Assembly: GCF_003610465.1 (NCBI RefSeq)
Contig: NZ_RAQI01000001.1
Span: forward strand, 682,001 to 746,000
Direction of reading: 5' to 3'
Length of the DNA: 64,000 nt
DNA from: Xenorhabdus ehlersii
GTDB lineage: Bacteria; Pseudomonadota; Gammaproteobacteria; Enterobacterales; Enterobacteriaceae
A program made the position numbers and the translations under genes. The notes under the pieces are model-generated. The model ran no database searches and had not been told where the DNA came from. It saw only the letters and a list, made by a program, of their open reading frames with translations. Shown here one piece after another: positions 24,426 through 32,928 of the stretch; position 1 is the stretch's first letter, and each line of letters opens with the position of its first letter.

Positions 24426-26330
24426 ATGGAACAGCATAGAAAATTGGATGTGATTTGCATGGGACGTATTGCGGTTGATCTGTATGGTCAACAAATTGGT
24501 TCCCGTTTGGAAGACATGGCAAGCTTTGCAAAATACTTAGGTGGCTCTTCAGGGAATGTCGCCTATGGAACAGCGCGTCAGGGATTAAGATCCTCAATGC
24601 TGGCAAGGGTTGGTGACGAACATATGGGACGCTTTTTGCGTGAAGAATTGGAGCGGGTGGGTTGTGATACCAGCCATTTGATCACTGACAAAGAGCGGCT
24701 TACGGCTTTGGTTTTACTCGGCATTAAAGATAACGAAACTTTCCCACTGATTTTTTATCGCGATAATTGTGCTGATATGGCGATCACCCGAGATGATTTC
24801 AGCGAAGACTATATTGCATCTGCCCGTTGTCTGGCGATCACCGGAACTCACCTTTCTCACCCACAAACTCGTGATGCTGTTCTGACTGCACTGACTTACG
24901 CCCGCCGCAATGGTGTCAAGACTGTCATTGATATCGATTACCGGCCGGTATTGTGGGGATTGACCTCATTGGGTGACGGTGAAACTCGCTATATCACCTC
25001 AGAGCAAGTGACTGCACAATTGCAGGAAGTGCTCTCCCTATTTGATTTGATTGTGGGAACTGAAGAGGAATTTCATATTGCTGGTGGCTCTACGGATACT
25101 GTCGAAGCTTTGCGTCGAATACGAACACTGACGGTTGCAACTTTGGTTTGCAAACGTGGTGCATTAGGGTGTTCGGTATTTACTGCCAATATTCCCGATA
25201 CCTTAGACGAGGGAGTCACTGTACGGGGCGTCGAGGTAGAAGTCTTGAATGTTTTGGGGGCTGGGGATGCCTTTATGTCTGGTTTATTGCGTGGCTACCT
25301 TAATAACGAAAGTTGGGAACAGGCTTGCACTTATGCCAATGCTTGTGGAGCCTTGGTTGTTTCCCGTCATGGGTGCGCGCCCGCTATGCCAGATAAAACG
25401 GAGCTGGATAACTATTTAATGCGAGCAACGGAAGTACTATATCCAGATTTAGATCCACATCTCAATCACCTGCATCGGGTTGGTAGTCGCCACAAACAAT
25501 GGAATGAATTATGTGTCATGGCATTTGACCATCGTATCCAGTTTGTCGAAATGGCACGCAAGGTGAATGCCGGTCTTGATCAAATTCCGCAACTGAAAAA
25601 ACTACTGTTCCGTGCCTGTCAGGAAGTCAGCATTGAAGCCCATTTGGCAGGAAAAGCGGGGATATTATGTGACAGTAGTTTCGGTCAAGATGTACTGAAT
25701 GCTGCAACAGGGAAGGGATTATGGATTGGCCGTCCGATTGAACTGCCTGGCTCCCGACCGCTTTGTCTCGAACATGGTGATATTGGTTCCCAATTAGTGA
25801 GTTGGCCGCAGGAACATATTGTGAAATGTTTAGTATTCTTTCATCCAGAAGATGATCACCCATTGCGTCTGGAACAGGAAAAAACTGTACAAGAAGTCTA
25901 TGCTGCCTGTTGTCAGTCTGGTCATGAATTATTGCTGGAAGTTATCTTGCCAGTAGATATGCCTAATTCTGATGAACTTTATCTGCGAGCGCTCCAGCGT
26001 TTTTACAATCTTGGCATTAAGCCAGACTGGTGGAAATTGCCACCGATGCAATTTGCAACCTGGGATCAAATCGCTGCATTAGTTGAACAGCGTGATCCTT
26101 ATTGTCGTGGGGTTGTGATCCTTGGCCTTGATGCACCGGAAACGATCTTAAAGGCCAGTTTCAATGCCGCGGCGGGTAAATCTATCGTCAAAGGTTTTGC
26201 CGTTGGCAGAACGCTATTTGGTCAACCGTCACTGCAATGGCTGGCGGGAGAAATAGATGATGAAACGTTTATCCAGAAAATAAAAACTAACTATCACAAT
26301 TTGATTAATTATTGGCGTCAGCGTGGATAG
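24426..26330 (+). CDS. iolC: 5-dehydro-2-deoxygluconokinase fused to DUF2090 aldolase-like domain
   Basis: 634 aa. The N-terminal PfkB kinase domain (about 8-330) shows LDVICMGRIAVDLYGQQIGS, FAKYLGGSSGNVAYGTARQG and the catalytic EVLNVLGAGDAFMSGLLRGY. It phosphorylates 2-deoxy-5-keto-gluconate. The C-terminal half (about 330-634) is DUF2090, similar to the class I aldolase fold of IolJ/LacD (MAFDHRIQFVEMARKVN, KPDWWKLPPMQF, RGVVILGLDAPE, KGFAVGRTLF), so the next step may be done by the same polypeptide. The fusion is common in enterics. No defects were seen. Confidence 0.93.
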   Translation: MEQHRKLDVICMGRIAVDLYGQQIGSRLEDMASFAKYLGGSSGNVAYGTARQGLRSSMLARVGDEHMGRFLREELERVGCDTSHLITDKERLTALVLLGIKDNETFPLIFYRDNCADMAITRDDFSEDYIASARCLAITGTHLSHPQTRDAVLTALTYARRNGVKTVIDIDYRPVLWGLTSLGDGETRYITSEQVTAQLQEVLSLFDLIVGTEEEFHIAGGSTDTVEALRRIRTLTVATLVCKRGALGCSVFTANIPDTLDEGVTVRGVEVEVLNVLGAGDAFMSGLLRGYLNNESWEQACTYANACGALVVSRHGCAPAMPDKTELDNYLMRATEVLYPDLDPHLNHLHRVGSRHKQWNELCVMAFDHRIQFVEMARKVNAGLDQIPQLKKLLFRACQEVSIEAHLAGKAGILCDSSFGQDVLNAATGKGLWIGRPIELPGSRPLCLEHGDIGSQLVSWPQEHIVKCLVFFHPEDDHPLRLEQEKTVQEVYAACCQSGHELLLEVILPVDMPNSDELYLRALQRFYNLGIKPDWWKLPPMQFATWDQIAALVEQRDPYCRGVVILGLDAPETILKASFNAAAGKSIVKGFAVGRTLFGQPSLQWLAGEIDDETFIQKIKTNYHNLINYWRQRG

Positions 26331-26384
26331 CTGAATAACAAAGGGAATAGAACATCACTTTTTTCATCTTACAGGAGAATCTTC

Positions 26385-27275
26385 ATGGCTGTTCAACTTG
26401 GCATCAACCCCTTGACATGGACCAATGATGACTTGCCATCCTTGGGGGCAGAAACACCGTTGGAAACTTGCCTGACAGAAGGGCGACAAGCAGGATTTGC
26501 AGGTTTTGAGCTGGGCAATAAATTCCCTCGTCAGGCACAGATTTTAGGCCCCATTTTGGCCGCTCATGATTTGAAACTCGTGTCTGGCTGGTATTCCGCT
26601 GAACTTCTGACACGTAGTGTTGAAGAAGAGATTGCCGCCGTTCAGTCGCATTTGACCCTGTTGCGGGAATTGGGGGCTACAGTGATGGTGTTTGCCGAAG
26701 TGACCCATTGTATTCATGGCAATCAGGGGAAACCAGTGCATCTTCGTCCACTGTTTCCGGCAGAGCGTTGGCAGGAATATGGTGAAAAACTGACAGAATT
26801 TGCCCGTTATACTCAATCACAAGGTGTACAGGTTGCGTATCATCATCACATGGGAACGGTGATTGAACGTGCGGAAGATATCGATAACCTGATGGAAAAT
26901 ACAGGTGAAGAAGTGGGATTGTTATTGGATACCGGGCATTTGACCTTTGCGGGGGATGATCCATTAACAGTGGCAAAACGGTGGTGCAAACGTATTAATC
27001 ATGTGCATTGCAAAGACATTCGTCCTGACGTGTTAAAAGATGTCAAAAACCGTAAAACCAGTTTCCTTGATGCGGTCTTGAGTGGTGTTTTTACCGTACC
27101 AGGAGATGGTTGCGTCGATTATCCGGCCATTTTTGCGATCTTGAAAGAAAATAACTATCACGGTTGGTTGGTGGTTGAAGCAGAACAAGATCCCGCTGTT
27201 GCCCATCCACTGACTTATGCCACGCTGGGATATCTCAATTTGCATAAATTTGCCAGAGAAGCGGGATTGGTTTAA
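26385..27275 (+). CDS. iolE: Myo-inosose-2 dehydratase
   Basis: 296 aa, xylose-isomerase-like TIM barrel that dehydrates 2-keto-myo-inositol. Start MAVQLGINPLTWTNDDLPSL with SD AGGAG; metal-binding region YHHHMGTVIERAEDID, then LLLDTGHLTFAGDDP, INHVHCKDIRPDVLKDVK and WLVVEAEQDP, all diagnostic. Normal length. It sits between iolC and iolB with short gaps. Confidence 0.95.
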   Translation: MAVQLGINPLTWTNDDLPSLGAETPLETCLTEGRQAGFAGFELGNKFPRQAQILGPILAAHDLKLVSGWYSAELLTRSVEEEIAAVQSHLTLLRELGATVMVFAEVTHCIHGNQGKPVHLRPLFPAERWQEYGEKLTEFARYTQSQGVQVAYHHHMGTVIERAEDIDNLMENTGEEVGLLLDTGHLTFAGDDPLTVAKRWCKRINHVHCKDIRPDVLKDVKNRKTSFLDAVLSGVFTVPGDGCVDYPAIFAILKENNYHGWLVVEAEQDPAVAHPLTYATLGYLNLHKFAREAGLV

Positions 27276-27299
27276 ACGCGGAGATTGGGAGGAAGTTAA

Positions 27300-28130
27300 A
27301 TGTCTAAACTACTGTCAAAATACCACGTACCAGATCAGGACAAACGAACGCAGCATATTACGCCGGAAACAGCAGACTGGGGATATGTGCATTTTGCTGT
27401 TTATGAACTGAATGTAGGGGAAATTATCACTTTACCCGCTTCGGAAAATGAAACGTGTTTGGTGCTGGTGGCAGGAAAAGCTACGGTAGTGACGCCTCAG
27501 CAACGGTTTGAAAAAATTGGGGAGCGCATGGACCCATTTGAGCGCAAAAAGCCTTATGCTGTCTATGTTGCACCTAATGAAACGATGGAAATCATTGCTG
27601 AAACTCAACTTGAACTGGCTGTATGTCAGGCGAAAGGAAAAGGCAGTTATCCCACCCGCTTAATCGCCCCACAAGATATTGAGGCTGAACAGCGTGGTAA
27701 TGGTAATAATCGACGCTATGTTCACAATATCCTGCCAGATGATCAACCGGCGGATAGTCTACTGGTTGTTGAAGTCTATACTGATGAAGGATGCACCAGT
27801 TCTTATCCTAGCCACAAGCACGATACTGACAATGAGCCACAAGAAACTTATTTGGAAGAAACATACTACCATCGCCTGAATCCACCACAGGGTTTTTGTG
27901 TCCAGCGAGTCTATACCGATGACCGTTTATTGGATGAAGTCATGGCGGTTTATAACAAGGATGTGGTGATGGTGCCAAAAGGGTATCATCCCGTGGCGAC
28001 CATCGCGGGTTATGACAGTTACTACCTCAATGTTATGGCTGGCCCGACACGCAAGTGGTTATTTACCTGGGAAAAAGATCATCAATGGGTTAATGGCAAA
28101 GAATATGCGGAGAAACATGCTAGCCGTTAG
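27300..28130 (+). CDS. iolB: 5-deoxy-glucuronate isomerase
   Basis: 276 aa, bicupin that converts 5-deoxy-glucuronate to 2-deoxy-5-keto-gluconate. Features: CLVLVAGKATVVTPQQRFEK, the metal site SYPSHKHDTDNEPQETYLEE, and DVVMVPKGYHPVATIAGYDS with YYLNVMAGPTRKW. It starts 24 bp after iolE with SD GGGAGGAAG and is the last gene of the operon, followed by a hairpin. iolD and iolA are absent from the window, so the pathway needs genes elsewhere. Confidence 0.95.
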   Translation: MSKLLSKYHVPDQDKRTQHITPETADWGYVHFAVYELNVGEIITLPASENETCLVLVAGKATVVTPQQRFEKIGERMDPFERKKPYAVYVAPNETMEIIAETQLELAVCQAKGKGSYPTRLIAPQDIEAEQRGNGNNRRYVHNILPDDQPADSLLVVEVYTDEGCTSSYPSHKHDTDNEPQETYLEETYYHRLNPPQGFCVQRVYTDDRLLDEVMAVYNKDVVMVPKGYHPVATIAGYDSYYLNVMAGPTRKWLFTWEKDHQWVNGKEYAEKHASR

Positions 28131-28131
28131 G

Positions 28132-28156
28132 TATTGCTCCCGTTTAGGGAGCAATA
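28132..28156. terminator. Hairpin between convergent iolB and codB-like genes
   Basis: TATTGCTCCC / GGGAGCAATA (10-bp perfect stem, loop GTTTA), located 2 bp after iolB. No long T run, but placed where a bidirectional terminator is expected. Confidence 0.65.
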
Positions 28157-28172
28157 TCATAGATACATTATG

Positions 28173-29459
28173 CTAACTGCGTTCACAAACTGACTTAAAT
28201 AGCCCATAGGCTAAACTCGCTAGCAATAATGAATTAATTGCTGGAACACCCCATTCTGCCTCCAGACCAATCACGCTGCCGATAACACTGGCAATAATGG
28301 CAGCCCAGCCGATAGTTGGTGTTTCATACGGAAGTGCGTCTTGTTCTCGGCTCTTATCTAATATCTTGCGATGGGAACGCAGAATATAGTAATCAACCAA
28401 CATAATCCCAATAATGGGTGGAAAAACAACGCCCAACACAGTCAGGAAATCCACAAACCGCTCCAGGATACCCAGAATAGAAAGTAGCGTTCCAAATATT
28501 CCAATAACGATGGTCGTTGGAGGATAACGGAGTTTTTTGCCAGTAATACCCTCTACGGCGCTGATAATGCCTAATGATGAAGAATACAAGTTCAAGTCGT
28601 TGACCCTTAATGTGGAGAAAACGACAACCAAAAGACCTGCTCCTCCAGCCAATTGCGACATAATAGTGACAACATCTGACGTATTCAGGGCCTTTGTGAT
28701 AAGAATAGCCAGGCCATTAATCACAAATTCTCCTGCAATAATGGTCAGCAAGGTGATCCCAAAAACATGCTTGCCTGATTTGGTGTAGCGAGTCAGATCA
28801 GGCGTCATTAAACTTGCAACAATCGCACCACCTACGACGATCGTGATACCCGCACTAATGGTTAAGGTATCACCAGAATGAGGTAATTTGATAATTTCAT
28901 GTAGCTGTTGACCAGTATTACCTGACAGTACGGTAGTGGAGACATAAGCAATCAGCAAAATAAACAGAGGAACAGCGATTCTGGCGGTAAAACGCAATGC
29001 CTTAAAGCCAAAGGCGATCAGTATTGTCAACAAAGTGCCAGAGAACGCCGCAGCCCAGCCAAACCTGAGTTTATCGCCGGAGGCAAAATTAAGGGAATGG
29101 GCGAAAATTGCGTTTTGGATACCAAACCAGCCTAATAAGCTGATTGCAACCACGAGGCCAATTAATACAGACCCTATGCGGCCAAAACCACACCACCTCG
29201 CCAATAGGCTGCCGGATAAGCCTTCACGCATTCCTGCAAAACCGAGTCCAAACGTGACAATGCCAAAGATCAGGCTGCCGATGCAAATAGCAATAAAGGC
29301 ATCGATCAAAGCCATAGAGTTACCGAGTATAGCCCCAAGCATAAACTGATCCAATGCCGTCAACATGCCCATATGCACAATAGCCACGCTTAACAGTGAT
29401 ACACGTTGTGTTTGTGGCACCCGCTTCAGTGGACAGTGCTCAATTTTTAGTATTACCAT
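28173..29459 (-). CDS. NCS1-family cytosine/purine permease (CodB-like)
   Basis: About 428 aa, 12 predicted membrane segments. NCS1 pattern: MGMLTALDQFMLGAILGNSM, FGLGFAGMREGLSGSLLARW, GWFGIQNAIFAHSLN, and the C-terminal PPIIGIMLVDYYILRSHRKI. Probably imports cytosine or a related nucleobase. ATG 29459 is chosen; a GTG lies one codon upstream. It is downstream of, and parallel to, the LuxR-type gene, 18 bp away, so the two may be co-transcribed and the regulator may govern it. There is no codA next door. Confidence 0.85.
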   Translation of the reverse strand: MVILKIEHCPLKRVPQTQRVSLLSVAIVHMGMLTALDQFMLGAILGNSMALIDAFIAICIGSLIFGIVTFGLGFAGMREGLSGSLLARWCGFGRIGSVLIGLVVAISLLGWFGIQNAIFAHSLNFASGDKLRFGWAAAFSGTLLTILIAFGFKALRFTARIAVPLFILLIAYVSTTVLSGNTGQQLHEIIKLPHSGDTLTISAGITIVVGGAIVASLMTPDLTRYTKSGKHVFGITLLTIIAGEFVINGLAILITKALNTSDVVTIMSQLAGGAGLLVVVFSTLRVNDLNLYSSSLGIISAVEGITGKKLRYPPTTIVIGIFGTLLSILGILERFVDFLTVLGVVFPPIIGIMLVDYYILRSHRKILDKSREQDALPYETPTIGWAAIIASVIGSVIGLEAEWGVPAINSLLLASLAYGLFKSVCERS

Positions 29460-29477
29460 CACCTTTTTGGACTTCTT

Positions 29478-30173
29478 TTAGAGAAATAGAATGCCTTTTT
29501 CAATTAGACGTTCTGGTATGTAGCTATCTAATTGTAGGTGTCTACAAAACTCCTCAAATTGCTGGAGTGAATGAACGTTCGCTTTTTGATAGATGTTATA
29601 AACTCTATTTTCTATCGTTTTGTGGCTAACGTTGTATATTTGAGCAATTTCCTTATTTGAGCGTCTTTGCAGCATGAAGAAGATAATATCCAGCTCACTA
29701 CGAGTAAACAGGTCTGTGGTCGCTTCTGTAGTGAGTATGCTGGGTTTGTGGCGATTAATGTATTTTAAGGGAGAGAAGCTACTTAATGGCTTAGCATTCC
29801 AAACTATCCCGATACACTCTTTTTCATCGTTATACACGGGAAATTTTTCACTGATGAAAGGGGCCAAACTGTTTTTTCCGTACCAATAATGTGTTTCGAT
29901 AATGGAAACCCTATCTTTTGATTCCTCAGTTCTCCGGTCATGCTCTTTGAGATCTTGTGAAAATTGGTCGTCAGACCAATCAGTTGGAAATTCACAGTCT
30001 AATTTACCTTCAATGTCAAAGTATTCTGGTGTATTGGTGTAAAGATAAGCCGCTTTATTCATATAGATATGTCTGGAGTCCATATCCTTAATACCCCAAG
30101 GATCGCTGAGATGTTCCATCATGGCAATTAGTCCCTTGAAATAGGGTTCATTATTTTTATAGGATAAACTCAT
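29478..30173 (-). CDS. LuxR-type regulator with PAS-like (PAS4) sensor domain
   Basis: 231 aa. The N-terminal PAS-like domain (about 10-140) reads MEHLSDPWGIKDMDSRHIYM and then NKAAYLYTNTPEYFDIEGKL. The C-terminal GerE/LuxR HTH reads LFTRSELDIIFFMLQRRSNK and EIAQIYNVSHKTIENRVYNI. Photorhabdus is known for large families of such PAS4-LuxR solos. The ligand is unknown. It starts 18 bp upstream of the permease gene on the same strand and may control it or, less likely, the inositol operon. Confidence 0.88.
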   Translation of the reverse strand: MSLSYKNNEPYFKGLIAMMEHLSDPWGIKDMDSRHIYMNKAAYLYTNTPEYFDIEGKLDCEFPTDWSDDQFSQDLKEHDRRTEESKDRVSIIETHYWYGKNSLAPFISEKFPVYNDEKECIGIVWNAKPLSSFSPLKYINRHKPSILTTEATTDLFTRSELDIIFFMLQRRSNKEIAQIYNVSHKTIENRVYNIYQKANVHSLQQFEEFCRHLQLDSYIPERLIEKGILFL

Positions 30174-30550
30174 CTCTATCTCAAATAATTGTTAGTTTAT
30201 TCATTGTAAATAAGGACGTTTGTATTTATGTTTTTACTTGTATTGATTCCATGTTCATCAAGGCTAATTTCCCAAGGTAATTGGTAAGTTGAAATTTAAA
30301 ATATCGGTTTAAGTCATATTTCATCTGTTTTTGTCTGCTTTTATGCTATTTATTATCTATTTTTGTTAACCTATCCAAAAATATAACTTACTCAATTAAT
30401 ATTTTCTATATTAAATAATTGTATCCAAGAAAAAACTGTTATCATTTTTACTGTTCAATAGCAAGAGTGTTTTTCACCCTTTCCTGCTCTTATAAAAAGA
30501 GTTTAGTCTAAAAAATCATATAAATTAGCTAGTTATATATTTTTCTGGGC
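30174..30550. other. Divergent intergenic region between LuxR-type and XRE regulators
   Basis: 377 bp, AT-rich, no gene. It should contain promoters of both divergent regulator genes; no clear consensus or operator repeat stood out. Confidence 0.4.
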
Positions 30551-31192
30551 GTGAGTATGTATAAGAAGCAAAAAATGGAACACCTGAGAAAAAACTTGCA
30601 ATATTTACTCGATTCCAGAGGGGAAACAAGAGTATCGCTCTGTGAGCAAACAGGTCTTAATCGTACAACTGTTTATAATATCTTAGAAGATAGGGTTCAA
30701 AACGTTCACTCTTCCACAATACAGAAAATCTCCAATTTCTTTGGCATATCATATAGTGAAATAGAATCAACTGATATCGCAGAAAAAGAGCGTTTGGATG
30801 GGATCGTTTCTTATGAAGGGAATATGAATCCCTGTGCTGTTCCATTATTTATGCAATCTGAATGTATTACTTCTGAATTTTTGGACGGTAAGATAGGCTC
30901 CCTAATTATTGGAAGGAAACTGACCTATTATTTTGGCACAGGGCCTAATATTGTTGCCGTTTTACTTGAGGATGATTTATCAGATAAACATAATTCAGGA
31001 GACTTATTAATAATCAGGAGAGGTAATTACCAGAATAACAATCCTAAATTATGTTTCGATCCAAAACAGCAGCAGTTTCATCTCAAAGAATCGAATAGAG
31101 AGAGTCTGGATAATTGGATAATCATTGGGGATATAGTGGAAGAACGGTTTAGATATGGGAGAACTCCCTTGTCACATAGATTTATCATGTGA
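30551..31192 (+). CDS. XRE-family transcriptional regulator with S24/LexA-like C-terminal part
   Basis: 213 aa from GTG 30551 (ATG at 30557 is an alternative). HTH at about 10-70: HLRKNLQYLLDSRGETRVSL, CEQTGLNRTTVYNILEDRVQ. The C-terminal half (GPNIVAVLLEDDLSDKHNSG, DLLIIRRGNY) resembles the beta-fold dimer domain of phage repressors and S24 peptidases, but no Ser/Lys catalytic pair could be identified. Likely a stand-alone regulator, target unknown. Photorhabdus/Xenorhabdus carry many of this type. Confidence 0.75.
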   Translation: MSMYKKQKMEHLRKNLQYLLDSRGETRVSLCEQTGLNRTTVYNILEDRVQNVHSSTIQKISNFFGISYSEIESTDIAEKERLDGIVSYEGNMNPCAVPLFMQSECITSEFLDGKIGSLIIGRKLTYYFGTGPNIVAVLLEDDLSDKHNSGDLLIIRRGNYQNNNPKLCFDPKQQQFHLKESNRESLDNWIIIGDIVEERFRYGRTPLSHRFIM

Positions 31193-31656
31193 ATATTTAT
31201 ACAACTTAGTGGTTAATAACCATGCTATATGTGAGGTAAATAATATTATTGGTTTTTGCCTTTCTGTTGAAAACGGATATCATTGTTTAAGTAATATTTA
31301 ATAATATCAATAGGTTACTTTTATTTGTTTGTTTTTTGTTTATTCATCATTAAATAATGACACACTTATTCACCATAAAAATCAACATTTGTATTTTTAT
31401 ATGTTGATTTTGATATTTGTCTGGTGTATTAATTTCGTTATCAAAACATAAGATAAAATTTATATTTTGTCTGGTCGTTAGATTAGGGAAACACTTCTCC
31501 TTCTATGCGGACAAATTATTTTCATTATTTTGAATTAAAATGTTACTCGCCTACACCAGGGCAATGTATAGTAACCAGCCTCTTAATCGGAGGCATCTGA
31601 TTAAGAGACTGGAACTATCATCAAGCCAATATATACAAGCTAACTTACAAGACGTC
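31193..31656. other. Gene-free stretch with a long hairpin
   Basis: AT-rich. Near its right end CCAGCCTCTTAATC (31575-31588) pairs with GATTAAGAGACTGG (31599-31612), one mismatch. It lies between convergent genes (XRE rightward, AraC leftward) and may act as a terminator for either. Confidence 0.45.
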
Positions 31657-32523
31657 TTACGCTAGAGGCAGATAAATATCAGTGACAGCTTCGGCTTCAG
31701 TCACAGTTGGAAACAACTTTACCCGTTCAAAAAATAGCGGAAAATCCCGAACTTCTTGATTGTGTTCCGATAACCAATTTGTATACAAATAATTAACTAT
31801 GGGGGTTATTCCATCATCTGAACCAGTGTATCTGATATAAGCACATTTTCCAGATGGAATTGTTTTTAGTATGATTTTTGCGTGCTTAACCTCAAACTTC
31901 GGCGAAACCTCTACACACAAATCAAACTGATACTCTTGCGGATCAATGTTTGCAGGATCTGCATAAACAAGATTAAAAGTTCGGTAACGCTCTGGGGATA
32001 ATTTGTGACTTATTCTCCACTCCTTGAACTCCCTAATTGTGTTGCCAATATTTGATGGTGAACCTTTGTATTCCATAACTGCTACCGGGATTTCTGGAAA
32101 GTTGACGATTTTTACTTCAACAGGAGATAATTTCTCATTCATAATTTTAGTCCTAATATTGTTTATGATTTGATAGTGGCTGTGCCAGACAGACCAATCA
32201 GGTTTTTTTCTGAATTCAATAGGACTTTGACCAACTGAACTTTTGAACGCCCTGGAAAAGGCTTCAGGACTTTCATATCCACATGCAAGAGCAATATCGA
32301 TTACTGAATTATCGTTATACGCCAGCTCATAAATAGCTCTTTTCAATCGAATTTGCCTGATATATGCAGCAGCACCGATACCATAAGTTGCGGAAAATAA
32401 TCTGTGAAAGTGGTACTTGGAACAAGCTGCAATATTACTCAAACTTTCTCCATCCATATATGTATCGATATGTTTATCAATGTAATGGAGAAGGGCATTT
32501 AATCGTTGTTTAATCATCGTCAT
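31657..32523 (-). CDS. AraC-family regulator with GyrI-like effector domain
   Basis: 288 aa. The N-terminal double HTH (about 5-110) reads IDTYMDGESLSNIAACSKYH and IALACGYESPEAFSRAFKSS. The C-terminal GyrI/SOUL-like ligand domain (about 135-285) shows VNFPEIPVAVMEYKGSP and PSGKCAYIRYTGSDDGI. This is the Rob/BmrR-like design that senses amphipathic drugs and activates efflux or detoxification genes. It stands alone, divergent from the toxin-export operon, so regulation of that operon is possible but unproven. Confidence 0.88.
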   Translation of the reverse strand: MTMIKQRLNALLHYIDKHIDTYMDGESLSNIAACSKYHFHRLFSATYGIGAAAYIRQIRLKRAIYELAYNDNSVIDIALACGYESPEAFSRAFKSSVGQSPIEFRKKPDWSVWHSHYQIINNIRTKIMNEKLSPVEVKIVNFPEIPVAVMEYKGSPSNIGNTIREFKEWRISHKLSPERYRTFNLVYADPANIDPQEYQFDLCVEVSPKFEVKHAKIILKTIPSGKCAYIRYTGSDDGITPIVNYLYTNWLSEHNQEVRDFPLFFERVKLFPTVTEAEAVTDIYLPLA

Positions 32524-32928
32524 ATATCCAACCTATCTGGTACAAGGGGATGTTATATAGTCTCCTGTAGCAGGACATGACAATTATTGCTGACTTATAT
32601 CTTTCATGGATGTTTCTGCCAATAAATAGTCTTTTTTCGAGGTTTATTTATTGCACCATATTTAGATACAAAACAGGCGGAAATAAAAAACAATCCAATA
32701 ACAAATATTGCTATTTTAAATTAATTTATTGATTTAAAAGGTAATTATTTTTCTGGATTGACGTTGGTAATAATTATAGTATTGATAATTATCATCAATG
32801 GTGATCATACCTTTGAGTTATCTTGATTATGAAAAATTTTTTCCACAGCCATATAGATATCGTTAGTTAATATGGATTAACCATCTTACTAATATGTTTT
32901 TTTTCCAATAATATGAGAATGGAATCAC
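32524..32928. other. Divergent promoter region before the toxin-export operon
   Basis: 405 bp, AT-rich, no gene. It contains the Fur-box-like site at 32781-32799. Promoter elements for the export operon should lie between there and 32,928. The first ATG (32929) is followed at once by a second. Confidence 0.4.
32781..32799. promoter_or_regulatory. Fur-box-like palindrome
   Basis: ATTGATAATTATCATCAAT is a 19-bp near-palindrome matching about 11 of 19 positions of the Fur consensus, centred near 32,790, about 140 bp upstream of the export operon. Iron control of toxin and exporter would fit, but the match is moderate. Confidence 0.4.
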
